Below are positions 1-7,537 of a DNA stretch of 64,000 bases, piece by piece (the first letter of the stretch is position 1; each line of letters opens with the position of its first letter). Both the position numbers and the translations under genes were made by a program. This DNA comes from an uncultured Bacteroidales bacterium (GTDB lineage: Bacteria > Bacteroidota > Bacteroidia > Bacteroidales > P3): the NCBI GenBank assembly GCA_900318275.1, contig ONJY01000013.1, forward strand, positions 25,100-89,099, read 5' to 3'. Below the pieces are notes generated by a model. That model saw only the letters and a list, made by a program, of their open reading frames with translations. It was not told where the DNA came from and ran no database searches.

Positions 1-225
1 CGCAAGCAGCAGAAGGCTGTGCGCGACAGCATAGCCATGTATATGGAACTCGAAGGCGACCAGTCGGCGGCGCTCTATCCGCTCTTCGACCGCGAGGCAG
101 CCATCAATGTGGCTATCGGCCGCGAGATGTATGCCGGCAAGGTGCGCATCGACGAGGTGCTCACCAAGGAGCAGCGTGCCGAGTTGCGCAATGCTGCGAA
201 GAACATGCCGCGCAAGAAGAAATAA
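1..225 (+). CDS. C-terminal end of an unknown protein (5' partial)
   Basis: The reading frame is open from the first base of the window and ends with TAA at 223-225, so only the last 74 residues are visible. The fragment is charged and ends in a lysine/arginine-rich tail (PRKKK). I see no domain I can name and no membrane segment. It may be the end of a helical cytoplasmic protein. A strong hairpin with a T-rich tail follows closely, so this gene is the last of its transcript. It converges on the leftward lipoprotein gene that ends at 282. Confidence 0.6.
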   Translation, partial: RKQQKAVRDSIAMYMELEGDQSAALYPLFDREAAINVAIGREMYAGKVRIDEVLTKEQRAELRNAAKNMPRKKK

Positions 226-245
226 CAGTTTTCCGGAGAAAGAAG

Positions 246-280
246 AAGCCCTGCATCATGAGGTGCAGGGCTTACTTTTT
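246..280 (+). terminator. Rho-independent terminator between convergent genes
   Basis: The stem is 246-255 paired with 264-273, with an 8-base loop and the T-rich tail ACTTTTT. It lies 20 bases after the stop of the rightward gene. Leftward it lies just beyond the stop at 282 and may also serve there, although the tract on that side is only pyrimidine-rich. Confidence 0.8.
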
Positions 281-281
281 G

Positions 282-1028
282 CTATTGCCGAGCCAATGCG
301 CTGCGCAGATGCTCGGTGGTGTTCTTGAAGTGTAGCGTGTGCGGGTTGTCGGGGTAGCGTTGCTCAAGACCTTCGAGCACCATGTCGTACCAGTCGATGC
401 ATTGCGGGTTGCGGGTGTCGATGAGCATGCGGTTGTTGAAGGGCTTGTAGAGGGCTATCAGCGTAGCCAGCGACCCTTGGTTCTCCTCGATGAAGCGGCA
501 GACGTAATCCTGCTGTTCGCTGAAGACGAGGCGGTAGAGCGAGTCCGTCACCTCTTTCTTGGCGGCCACAACGTCGGCGCCTATGAGGCCGCGCTCGTGC
601 ATGAGGGCGTAGTATTCTGCGGTGTCCACCAGCTCGTTGAGCACTTTGCCGCCGTCGTTGGTGTACTGCTGCAGCTGCCACAGGAGGGCGCTCTCGGGCG
701 AGCCGCTGATGTCGTAGGTCATCGACAGGTTGTCCCACGAGCCGGTGATGTCGAGCTTCTCGCCGTAGTCGGGCAGGGTGACGATGTAGTTGTTCTCCGT
801 CGTGTGTAGGTTGTAGAGGCTCCGATAGGGCATCTTGTAGGTGTACTTGAAGTGGCCTTTCGCGTCTACGAGTATGCTGTCGATGAACAGCGGTCCTTCG
901 GGAGAGATCTCTTCGAGCCATAGTGTCTTGCCGGCTCCGCCGTCGATGGTGCCGCTTATGGTGAATGTGTCGTGCTTGCATCCTGCTGCCAGCAGGGCTA
1001 TGCAGGCGATGATGATGATTTTCTTCAT
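282..1028 (-). CDS. DUF4369-type lipoprotein without a thioredoxin domain
   Basis: This is a 248-aa protein. A lipoprotein signal peptide ends at LLAAGC, with the lipobox cysteine at residue 17. Residues about 20-95 (FTISGTIDGGAGKTLWLEE and onward, then a short strand-rich stretch ending LDITG) look like the DUF4369 beta domain. In Bacteroidota that domain usually precedes a thioredoxin-like reductase domain. Here the rest is helical, with no CxxC, so the thioredoxin part is absent. The ATG overlaps the chorismate synthase stop in ATGA (1025-1028), so the two are probably translationally coupled. The function is unknown; it is presumably anchored in the periplasm or outer membrane. Confidence 0.75.
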   Translation of the reverse strand: MKKIIIIACIALLAAGCKHDTFTISGTIDGGAGKTLWLEEISPEGPLFIDSILVDAKGHFKYTYKMPYRSLYNLHTTENNYIVTLPDYGEKLDITGSWDNLSMTYDISGSPESALLWQLQQYTNDGGKVLNELVDTAEYYALMHERGLIGADVVAAKKEVTDSLYRLVFSEQQDYVCRFIEENQGSLATLIALYKPFNNRMLIDTRNPQCIDWYDMVLEGLEQRYPDNPHTLHFKNTTEHLRSALARQ

Positions 1029-1933
1029 AACATGTAGTTTATCAAGCAGAGGGCTGTCATTGCTTCAACCACTGCTGCAGCCCGTTCGATGTGGTGCGTG
1101 TCGTGCCGGCCGCCGATGCTCACGGTCTCCAAGTGTCCGTCTTCGTGCAGGCACTCCACGGGGCGCGGAAGGCTCACCACGGGGTGGAAGGCCACGCTGA
1201 ACTCTATGGGCATGCCGTTGCTTATGCCGCCCTGTATGCCGCCGCAATGGTTGGTCTTTGTCGTCCCGTCGCTGTTCCAGCGGTCGATGTATTCGCTGCC
1301 GCGCATCTTCGATGCTGCCAGGCCTGCACCCATCTCGAAGCCTATGGCCGAGGGGATGCTCATCATGGCCGACGCCAGTGCTGCGTTGAGCTTGCCGAAG
1401 AGGGGTTCGCCGACGCCTGCCGGCACGCCGGTCACGCGGCAGCGCACCATGCCGCCCACGGTGTCGTCCGGGGCATCGCAACTGTGGCTGACAGGCTCGG
1501 TGTCGATAGTTACTTCCGGCATGAGCTGGCGGGCGATGGCTCCCGCCACCACGCGCACCACCGTCTCGCGCGCCGATGCGCGTCCGCCGCCGTTGTGGTC
1601 GCGCAGGCCGTACTTCATCTGGTAGGTGTAGTCGGCGTGTCCCGGGCGGAAGAGGTGCTCCAGGTGGCCGTAGTCCTCGGGGCGAGCGTCGCGGTTGTGG
1701 ATGACGAAGGCCAGGGGTGTGCCCAGCGTGATGCCGTCGACGAGGCCCGAGAGCCATTCTATGGTGTCCTCCTCCTGGCGTGGGGCGCCAGTGCGTCGGC
1801 GTGCCAGCGCGTCGGCGATGGCCTCCATGTCGAGGGCCACGCCTGCCGGACAGCCGTCGATAACAGCGCCTACGGCGGGTCCGTGGGACTCGCCGTAGGT
1901 TGTCAATCTGAATCTTTCGCCGTAGGTGTTCAT
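1025..1933 (-). CDS. aroC: Chorismate synthase, compact form
   Basis: It converts 5-enolpyruvylshikimate-3-phosphate to chorismate, the last step of the shikimate pathway, using reduced FMN. Visible family motifs are FRLTTYGESHG near the N-terminus, FRPGHADYTY, GGGRASARET, GVPAGVGEP, GGIQGGISNG and GRHD. The start is taken at 1933 (MNTYGERF), seven bases after the FKBP stop; an in-frame start at 2005 would only add an unrelated extension. The protein is 302 aa against about 350-390 for most family members. The loss lies between AGAIA and GVPAG, where roughly 35 residues found in the E. coli enzyme are missing. There is no sign of a frameshift. Confidence 0.92.
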   Translation of the reverse strand: MNTYGERFRLTTYGESHGPAVGAVIDGCPAGVALDMEAIADALARRRTGAPRQEEDTIEWLSGLVDGITLGTPLAFVIHNRDARPEDYGHLEHLFRPGHADYTYQMKYGLRDHNGGGRASARETVVRVVAGAIARQLMPEVTIDTEPVSHSCDAPDDTVGGMVRCRVTGVPAGVGEPLFGKLNAALASAMMSIPSAIGFEMGAGLAASKMRGSEYIDRWNSDGTTKTNHCGGIQGGISNGMPIEFSVAFHPVVSLPRPVECLHEDGHLETVSIGGRHDTHHIERAAAVVEAMTALCLINYML

Positions 1934-1940
1934 CCGGCTC

Positions 1941-2735
1941 TTATTTGGGGTTGATCTCCAGCAGCTCCACCTCGAAGATGAGCGTCGAGCCCGGGGGGAT
2001 GGCACCTGCCTGCTGCTCGCCGTAGCCGAGGTTGTAGGGGATGTAGAGCATGTACTTGGAGCCTTCGTCCATGAGCTGCAGACCTTCCGTCCAGCCAGGT
2101 ATGACCTGGTTGAGGGCGAAGGTGATGGGCTCGCCGCGCTCCACGCTGCTGTCGAAGGTGGTGCCGTCGATGAGCTTGCCGGTGTAGTGCACCTTCACGC
2201 GGTCGGTCACCTTGGGCTTCTTGCCGTTGCCTTCCTTGATGCGACGGTATTTGAGGCCGCTCTTCGTGGTGTACACCGACTTGTTGTTGCTCACCTCCGT
2301 CAGGTATTTCTCGCCGGCTTTGATGTTGGCCTGCACGCCGTCGCGCTGGCGGCGTTCAAAGTCCTGCTGGAAGCGCTGCAGCAGCGGACGGCTCATCTGG
2401 TCGCTCCAGAGGTTCTGCCCTTTGGCGCAGTCAATCATGGCTTGTCCGGCCATGACGCCGTTGATGCCGAGGTTCTGGCTTGCCCACTGGTTGTAGATGT
2501 CGCGTCCGATGGCGTAGGAGGCCGAGTCGTTGAAACTCTTGGGGCGTGCCGGAGCCGCCTGCTTGCGCAGGGCTGCCAGCTCGGCCTGCGAGCGGTCGTA
2601 GGCGTCGGCTTTGGCCTTGAGGGCGTTGTACTGCTCCTCGGTCATGGTGGCCTTGCCGCGTTTTATCTTCACCTCCTGTGCTGCGGCGGAGCCCACGAGG
2701 GCGCACAATGCCAGCACTATAAAGACTCTCTTCAT
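1941..2735 (-). CDS. FKBP-type peptidyl-prolyl cis-trans isomerase, exported
   Basis: This 264-aa protein has a signal peptide (VFIVLALCALVGSAAAQ). An N-terminal helical dimerisation segment of the FkpA/Mip kind occupies about residues 60-145. A C-terminal FKBP domain (about 160-262) follows, with VKVHYTGKLIDGTTFDSS, VIPGWTEGLQLM, YIPYNLGYGE and IPPGSTLIFEVELL. These are the family's catalytic-pocket motifs. It should catalyse proline isomerisation and act as a chaperone in the periplasm. It sits 23 bp downstream of butyrate kinase and 7 bp upstream of chorismate synthase in one leftward operon. Confidence 0.93.
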   Translation of the reverse strand: MKRVFIVLALCALVGSAAAQEVKIKRGKATMTEEQYNALKAKADAYDRSQAELAALRKQAAPARPKSFNDSASYAIGRDIYNQWASQNLGINGVMAGQAMIDCAKGQNLWSDQMSRPLLQRFQQDFERRQRDGVQANIKAGEKYLTEVSNNKSVYTTKSGLKYRRIKEGNGKKPKVTDRVKVHYTGKLIDGTTFDSSVERGEPITFALNQVIPGWTEGLQLMDEGSKYMLYIPYNLGYGEQQAGAIPPGSTLIFEVELLEINPK

Positions 2736-2758
2736 GGTCGTTTTCTGAATATAACGAT

Positions 2759-3850
2759 TTATTTGTACTCTTTCACCTCGACGCCGTCGAGCACCTCCTT
2801 GCCGCAGATGGCGAGGGCCAGCATCTCGTTCTCACCCTTGTAGATCTTGACGGGGGCGATCCAACCCACGCGCTCCTCGATCATGGCCATCCAGGGCTTG
2901 CTGTAGGCGATGCCGCCGGTGAGGATGATGGCGTCGACCTTGCCGTTGACGACAGCGGCCAGACGGCTGATCTCCATCGAGACCTGGTAGGTGAAGGCTT
3001 CCACGAGCATCTGGCACTTGGCGTCGCCGGCGATGGCTTTCTTCTCCACCTCGTAGGCGTCGTTGGTGCCCAGGTAGGCCACGAAGCCGCCTTCGGCGGT
3101 GACCATCTTCTTAAGCTTGGCTTCGTCATACTTGCCGCTGCATGCCACCTCGATGAGCTTCGAGGCGTTGATGCTGCCGCAACGGGTGGGCGAGAAGGCG
3201 CCGAGGCCGCAGAGGGCGCGGTTGACCTCCACGCAACGGCCGTGGTTGTGGATACCCACGCTCACGCCGCCGCCCATGTGGGCGATGATGAGGTTGAGGT
3301 CCTCGTAGTGCTTGCCGAGCTCGCGGGCGTAGAGCTTGCCCGTCATCTTCTGGTTGAGGCAGTGCCAGATGACGCCCTCGCGCGAGGGGTCGAGGTCGAA
3401 GACGGGATGGCCGCTGATCTTGGCGAAGTCAGGACGCTCGTCGACAATGCCGGGGTCGGCGATATAGGCGCAGGGGAGGCCTATCTCGGTGGCTATGGCG
3501 TCGGAGATGAGGGCGCCGAGGTTGCAGGCATGCTTGCCCTGTATGCCGGCGTGGCATTCTTCCTTCATCAGTTCATTCACGCGGTAGCAGCCGCTCTCGC
3601 AGGGGCGGGTGAGGCCACCGCGACCCATGACGACGGCAATCTCGTCGGTGCCAACACCGTGACGCTTCACCATGTCGAGGATGGCGGTCTTGCGGTACTC
3701 GAACTGGTCGGCTACTTCGTGGAACTTCTGTATCTCCTCGATGGGGTGGGAGAGGTTCTCGGTGAAAACTTCTGTCTCGCCGTCGTAGATGGCGGCCTTG
3801 GTCGACGTGGCTCCGGGGTTGATAACCAGCGTGTATTTTCTTGTGCTCAT
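2759..3850 (-). CDS. buk: Butyrate kinase
   Basis: This 363-aa acetokinase-family enzyme interconverts butyryl phosphate plus ADP with butyrate plus ATP. Family motifs are the N-terminal phosphate-binding NPGATSTK, the AHMGGGVSVG segment, and ILTGGIAYS near the C-terminus. The length is normal for the family. The usual partner, phosphate butyryltransferase (ptb), is not next to it: upstream is a promoter and non-coding DNA, and downstream are FKBP and aroC. It may instead act on a branched or other short acyl phosphate, or ptb may lie elsewhere. A TATCTTTG promoter element lies 51-58 bases before the start. Confidence 0.93.
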   Translation of the reverse strand: MSTRKYTLVINPGATSTKAAIYDGETEVFTENLSHPIEEIQKFHEVADQFEYRKTAILDMVKRHGVGTDEIAVVMGRGGLTRPCESGCYRVNELMKEECHAGIQGKHACNLGALISDAIATEIGLPCAYIADPGIVDERPDFAKISGHPVFDLDPSREGVIWHCLNQKMTGKLYARELGKHYEDLNLIIAHMGGGVSVGIHNHGRCVEVNRALCGLGAFSPTRCGSINASKLIEVACSGKYDEAKLKKMVTAEGGFVAYLGTNDAYEVEKKAIAGDAKCQMLVEAFTYQVSMEISRLAAVVNGKVDAIILTGGIAYSKPWMAMIEERVGWIAPVKIYKGENEMLALAICGKEVLDGVEVKEYK

Positions 3851-3900
3851 GTTGGTATTATTGTATTTGTTAATATTATCGTTGCATTGTTTTGTCGGTG

Positions 3901-3908
3901 CAAAGATA
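3901..3908 (-). promoter_or_regulatory. -7 element of the butyrate kinase operon promoter
   Basis: Read leftward, the sequence is TATCTTTG, matching the Bacteroidota -7 consensus TAnnTTTG. It lies about 50 bases before the buk start. No clear TTG -33 partner is seen at the usual 19-21 base spacing. Confidence 0.6.
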
Positions 3909-4431
3909 TGAAAAAAAAACAGAACATTTGCATTTTTTTATCAACCGGGTATTAATAAGTGTATAACAGATGCAGAAACAGGCTTTTGGGGTGAACGGCA
4001 AAAATGTTTTCCGAAGGGGTGAAAAAGAAGGCCTCACATAGGACTTTCTTTTCGGTTTCAGTTGTTGCTTTCAGTTTTCAGTTTTAGAGTTTTTGATTTG
4101 GAAGTGAAGGCCACTAGCCACTTACCACTATCTACTGACCACTAAATCTGGTGCAAAAGTACAACCTCCGCATTGCGGTCTACGAATACCGCCCCAAATA
4201 TTTTCCTGTCTGCTGTCATTCAGTTATTTCCCTGCTTCAAATACTCCTTTTTCTCCATTGTCGGCATCATGATATCCCTCACGTCTCGCCATTCTCGCCC
4301 CTCTCGTCATCCATCTTTTTCATAAACTCCCCACAAAAATCCATCACTCCCTTCCCCGACTTCGCCCGTCAGCTTTATATCATTGAATATCTATCACATC
4401 CAACGTTCAAAGCACCACTCATCCCCAGCCA

Positions 4432-4587
4432 GCGTAACAGCGTAACAGCGTAACAGTTTAATTTCTCCTCTTCCACCTACCCCAAATAAGGCCTTATATC
4501 TATATATTTATATATATAGATATAAGAATTATTTTTTGACTTTTCAAATAGCATTTTTTGAACTGTTACGCTGTTACGCTGTTACGC
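4432..4587. repeat. Inverted-repeat element A with AT-rich centre
   Basis: The arms 4432-4458 and 4561-4587 are perfect reverse complements over 27 bp. Each arm is three copies of an 8-bp unit (CGTAACAG). The 102-base centre is AT-rich and carries its own palindrome (4493-4506 against 4513-4526, built of TATA steps). The architecture matches elements at 39855-40000 and 40088-40259, although the arm sequences differ. There is no ORF inside. It may be a non-autonomous mobile element or a structured regulatory element. Confidence 0.8.
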
Positions 4588-4694
4588 CTCAACTACATAT
4601 CACAGCATCATTGTCCCGTAACTACCTGTCATACAGCTATTACCAAACACACCTGCCCATCTTTACTCCATTTCTACTGACTAAACACCCTCTT

Positions 4695-4767
4695 AACGGC
4701 TACTTAACGGCCACTAGACGGCTACTAGACGGCTACTAGACGGCTACAAGACGGCTACAAGACCCCC
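4695..4767. repeat. 11-bp tandem array, six units
   Basis: Six consecutive units vary around GACGGCTACTA, starting AACGGCTACTT and ending in GACCCCC. Related arrays are at 26015-26063 and 40355-40387. All begin after CTTAACGG and end in AAGACCC or TAGACCC. The linker before this array resembles the linker before the one at 40355, so at least those two are copies of a larger composite repeat. Confidence 0.8.
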
Positions 4768-5028
4768 ATCAACCGCCCCCTATCCACTAGTCACTATCCA
4801 CTGACCACTATCTACTTTTCGAGTAATTCGCCATAAAATGACCAGCCCAATTCGTAAAATTCGCCCAATTCGCCGTTCTCTTCCACTTTTCAATTCTCAA
4901 TTCTCAATTCTCAATTTTCGTAACGGCTACAAGACGGCCACAAGACCCCCTCACCAATTTTCAATTCTCAATTTTCTAAGTTCGCCGTTCTCACCTTTTC
5001 GAGCAATATCAGCCTCTTCTACAAATGC

Positions 5029-5343
5029 ATGACTGAGTTACATTGTAGGCATCTGCAAGCCGATATCGACCAATATGAACGGTCGACGGACGAGGAAGTG
5101 GTCGATAAATCGGTTTTGAAGCAGAAAATGGTCGATAAATGGTCGATAAAGCCCACTTTGGCCGAGAAACTGGCCGATATTTTAGTTTTTGTGGCCGATA
5201 AAGGTCACATCACGACGGAAGTTGTCGTCAATCATTTTGGTTTCACTCCCACTACCGCCAAACGCTACCTTCGCCAGCTTACCGAGTTTGGCTATCTGGA
5301 GGCACAAGGCGGCAACAGAAACCGGTCGTATCGGAAAAGATAG
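5029..5343 (+). CDS. Winged-helix domain fragment, likely a remnant
   Basis: This is a 104-aa ORF. The part from about residue 45 on (LAEKLADILVFVADKGHIT, then TPTTAKRYLRQLTEFGYLE) is a typical winged helix-turn-helix. It resembles the C-terminal domain of larger AlbA_2-type ATP-binding regulators or Fic-like proteins. The catalytic parts of such proteins are absent, and the DNA before residue 1 is repeat sequence, so I read this as the surviving 3' end of a lost gene. The segment encoding about 20-40 contains repeated GGTCGATAAA units. It ends 2 bp before the convergent truncated integrase. Confidence 0.5.
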   Translation: MTELHCRHLQADIDQYERSTDEEVVDKSVLKQKMVDKWSIKPTLAEKLADILVFVADKGHITTEVVVNHFGFTPTTAKRYLRQLTEFGYLEAQGGNRNRSYRKR

Positions 5344-5345
5344 AG

Positions 5346-6038
5346 TCAAGCAAACGGCAATCTTTCATAGGTGTCGGTCTTCTGCTGGTGGAACTCCAGC
5401 TGAAGGTGCTTGCCGCTGCGCTTCACATCCTTCCACCGCAAACCTTGCACGTCACTGTAGCGCAAACCAGTCATGCAGGAAAAGAGGAACATCGACTGGA
5501 TGTTGTTGTATTCTTCGGACAGCCGGTGGTGGGCAAGTTTTTTCAGTTCTGTTTCCGACAGGAAACTTTTCTTCTCCTGTTCCCGTTTTGGGCGTTTCAC
5601 CCGTTGCAGGATGCGGTCGTCGAAGAGTCCGTTCTTGTAGGCGTCGTGGAGAACGCAGGCCAGTTTCTGGAAGTATAGGCGCACGCTGCCGGGCTTCATC
5701 CCTTGAGACTGGAGGTATTTGATAAAGTCTTGGAGATAGGCTGTGGTAATTTTGTCGATAGTGATGTCTCCGTAGGCTTCGAGGTGGTTGCACATGAGAC
5801 GGTAGGAGTCTTTGGTATTAGGTTTGATATTGGCGGACGCGGCATAAGATTTGGCATATTGCAGCAGGCTGACGGACGGTCTCTCCTCGGCCTGGCTGTT
5901 GCCGAGGCTGGCGGAGTATTGATAATGAATATCGGTAGGAAATTCGTCGGATGTCAGGCAAATGCTGAGTTCTCCTGAGGCTGTATATTGGATAGAAGCA
6001 ACAGAAAACTGAAAGTTGGAGTCAATCTTAATGTTCAT
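5346..6038 (-). pseudogene. Tyrosine recombinase truncated at its C-terminus
   Basis: The 230 residues match Bacteroidota phage-integrase-like recombinases. A SAM-like core-binding domain lies at about 55-150 (NTKDSYRLMCNHLEAYG). The catalytic domain follows, with the first arginine in MTGLRYSDVQGLRW and a lysine in QQKT. The frame stops there, so the HxxR motif and the catalytic tyrosine, normally another 70-80 residues, are missing and strand exchange should be impossible. The break coincides with the convergent winged-helix remnant, suggesting a deletion junction around 5343-5350. It marks this as a former mobile element next to the RHS locus. Confidence 0.8.
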
Positions 6039-6096
6039 TGTGTCAATTGTTTATATTATAAATCCTTTTCAAAAAAGAGAATAAAGATACAGATAT

Positions 6097-6127
6097 TTGT
6101 ATAATTGAAAGAAAATTAGTATTTTTG
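6097..6127 (+). promoter_or_regulatory. Promoter of orphan RHS cassette 1
   Basis: TTG at 6097-6099 and TATTTTTG at 6120-6127 are 20 bases apart, an exact fit to the Bacteroidota -33/-7 pattern. Transcription would start near 6133, which argues for the ATG at 6149 and against earlier start codons. Confidence 0.7.
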
Positions 6128-6148
6128 CAGCGAAGAAAAACGACCAAG

Positions 6149-7105
6149 ATGCAAAAGGGTTACACCATATTATCGGGGAAAAATACCATGTTAAAGTGTG
6201 GCATTTTACGGGTGTATTTTGATACCTTTTCTTCAAAAAGTGGACATGGAACGACTTTTACAAACGACTATGTACAAAGTTGTTCCGTCGATTTTTGTGG
6301 CTGTTCTTTCACCGGGAAAGAGCACGATGAGGAGACGGGGTATGGATACTTCGGCGCGAGGTACATGGACCACGAGCTGATGACAATGTGGCTCAGCGTT
6401 GACCCGATGGCTGATAAGTATCCCGGCATAAGTCCCTACAACTATTGTGTGTGGAATCCAATTAAATTGGTTGACCCTGATGGGAATGAAGCATGGAAAC
6501 CTGATGAAAATAGAAACCTTGTAGCAGAAAAGGGAGACAACGCTTGGACTTTGGCTACATACTTAAATACAACACCTGAAATTGCCACCAATATGCTTGA
6601 AGAACAAGGTTACTCTGTCAACGCGAAAGGGGTGCTAAATTTAAGAGAAGGTGATGTTTTTGAGATTGATCATGGGACAATAGAAGCACATTCAGATAAT
6701 GACTTGGGGAAAACAGGAAATTTTATTCGGCAAAAAGCGGGTTCCGGAATAGCAAAAGATTTGTTTACAAACTTCTGGAATGGAGAAGGTGACATAACAC
6801 TGACAGGAAGCCAATTTGCAGGGATTCTAATGTATATAAAAGAAAGCAACCAGTCTCCGACAGAATCTGATAGCAAAAGCAAATTAATTAATTTCTATGA
6901 TAGTCAGGAGTACTCTCTCGCTTTTGGAAGTGCAACTGTTACTCTAGATGGAAAGCAAAGAATAACAGGTTTCAAAGATACTTATGATTTCGATCCAAAG
7001 AAACTTGGTCAGAGAGCGTTGAAAAATGAAATACAAACTCGTGCCGTTGCAGCGGCATCTAATATTATAGGAAATGGGAAAAAATTTAAAGTTAGTTATC
7101 CGTAA
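6149..7105 (+). CDS. Orphan RHS core plus toxin tip, cassette 1
   Basis: This is 318 aa from the ATG at 6149. After about 50 unrelated residues the RHS-associated core appears (TGKEHDEETGYGYFGARYMD, then LSVDPMADKYP and NPIKLVDPDG, from nt 6308 to about 6480). This is the conserved segment that precedes variable C-terminal toxin tips. The tip (nt 6484-7105) is AT-rich, unlike the core. It opens with a LysM-like stretch (GDNAWTLATYLNTTPEIATN) and has no enzyme motif I recognise. No YD repeats precede the core, so this is a detached tip cassette, possibly expressed alone from its own promoter. The stop overlaps the next gene. Confidence 0.75.
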   Translation: MQKGYTILSGKNTMLKCGILRVYFDTFSSKSGHGTTFTNDYVQSCSVDFCGCSFTGKEHDEETGYGYFGARYMDHELMTMWLSVDPMADKYPGISPYNYCVWNPIKLVDPDGNEAWKPDENRNLVAEKGDNAWTLATYLNTTPEIATNMLEEQGYSVNAKGVLNLREGDVFEIDHGTIEAHSDNDLGKTGNFIRQKAGSGIAKDLFTNFWNGEGDITLTGSQFAGILMYIKESNQSPTESDSKSKLINFYDSQEYSLAFGSATVTLDGKQRITGFKDTYDFDPKKLGQRALKNEIQTRAVAAASNIIGNGKKFKVSYP

Positions 7106-7478
7106 TTTATTTTTTATTCCTTGTTTTCTGTTTTTTTGTGCATGCTACAATCCTATCGATGATATTTCCAATATCTTAGAGATGAATATAAAAGGAAGTA
7201 TGCGTATGGAAACAATGAAACGAGAAGAATCGTGCGGATTAAATTCGGATTTCACATGCGTTTATGTTTATTCAATAAAAGATAGCAACATTATTATCCG
7301 TGCCAAAGAATTGTTTCAACCATATAAATTCACCAACTCTGATACGAATGATATAATTTATCTTTATTTGAACAATACTAGTGGTTATTACCGAACACTA
7401 TTTTCGGACGAAGATGTAAAAAGACTATATATTGATACCGTAAACAGTAATGTGATATATTGCGTTACTCATCTGTGA
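7074..7478 (+). CDS. Putative immunity lipoprotein for cassette 1
   Basis: This 134-aa protein has an N-terminal hydrophobic segment ending in a lipobox-like FFCAC, so it is likely lipid-anchored. The remainder is AT-rich in codon use and has no recognised domain. It overlaps the end of the toxin tip by 32 bases. That position is standard for cognate immunity genes of polymorphic toxins and is the only basis for the role given. A hairpin follows at 7563-7606. Confidence 0.55.
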   Translation: MGKNLKLVIRNLFFIPCFLFFCACYNPIDDISNILEMNIKGSMRMETMKREESCGLNSDFTCVYVYSIKDSNIIIRAKELFQPYKFTNSDTNDIIYLYLNNTSGYYRTLFSDEDVKRLYIDTVNSNVIYCVTHL

Positions 7479-7537
7479 AGGGACGAGAGATTGGTACTTG
7501 TCACAATACAGAAATCCCAAGAGAAAACAGTAACTAA

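Larger units (their letters stand above)
3909..5028. other. 1.1-kb non-coding stretch full of short repeats
   Basis: No credible gene is seen on either strand. The stretch holds a perfect inverted-repeat element (4432-4587), an 11-bp tandem array (4695-4767), short runs of a CAATTCT unit (about 4892-4920 and 4962-4976), and repeated variants of CCACTATCTACTGACCACTA (about 4115-4146 and 4790-4816). Base composition is more AT-rich than the neighbouring housekeeping genes. Confidence 0.75.

Noticed and set aside
1934-2005. Longer N-terminus for chorismate synthase
   Set aside because: The extra 24 residues are unlike the family, overlap the FKBP coding end and are not needed; the ATG at 1933 gives the normal MNTYGERF start.
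4151-4453. 100-aa ORF after the buk promoter region
   Set aside because: It ends inside the inverted-repeat arm, has a skewed composition and no homology I can recognise.
4695-4767. CRISPR-like array
   Set aside because: The units are 11 bp and directly adjacent without spacers, and no cas gene is present, so it is a tandem repeat.
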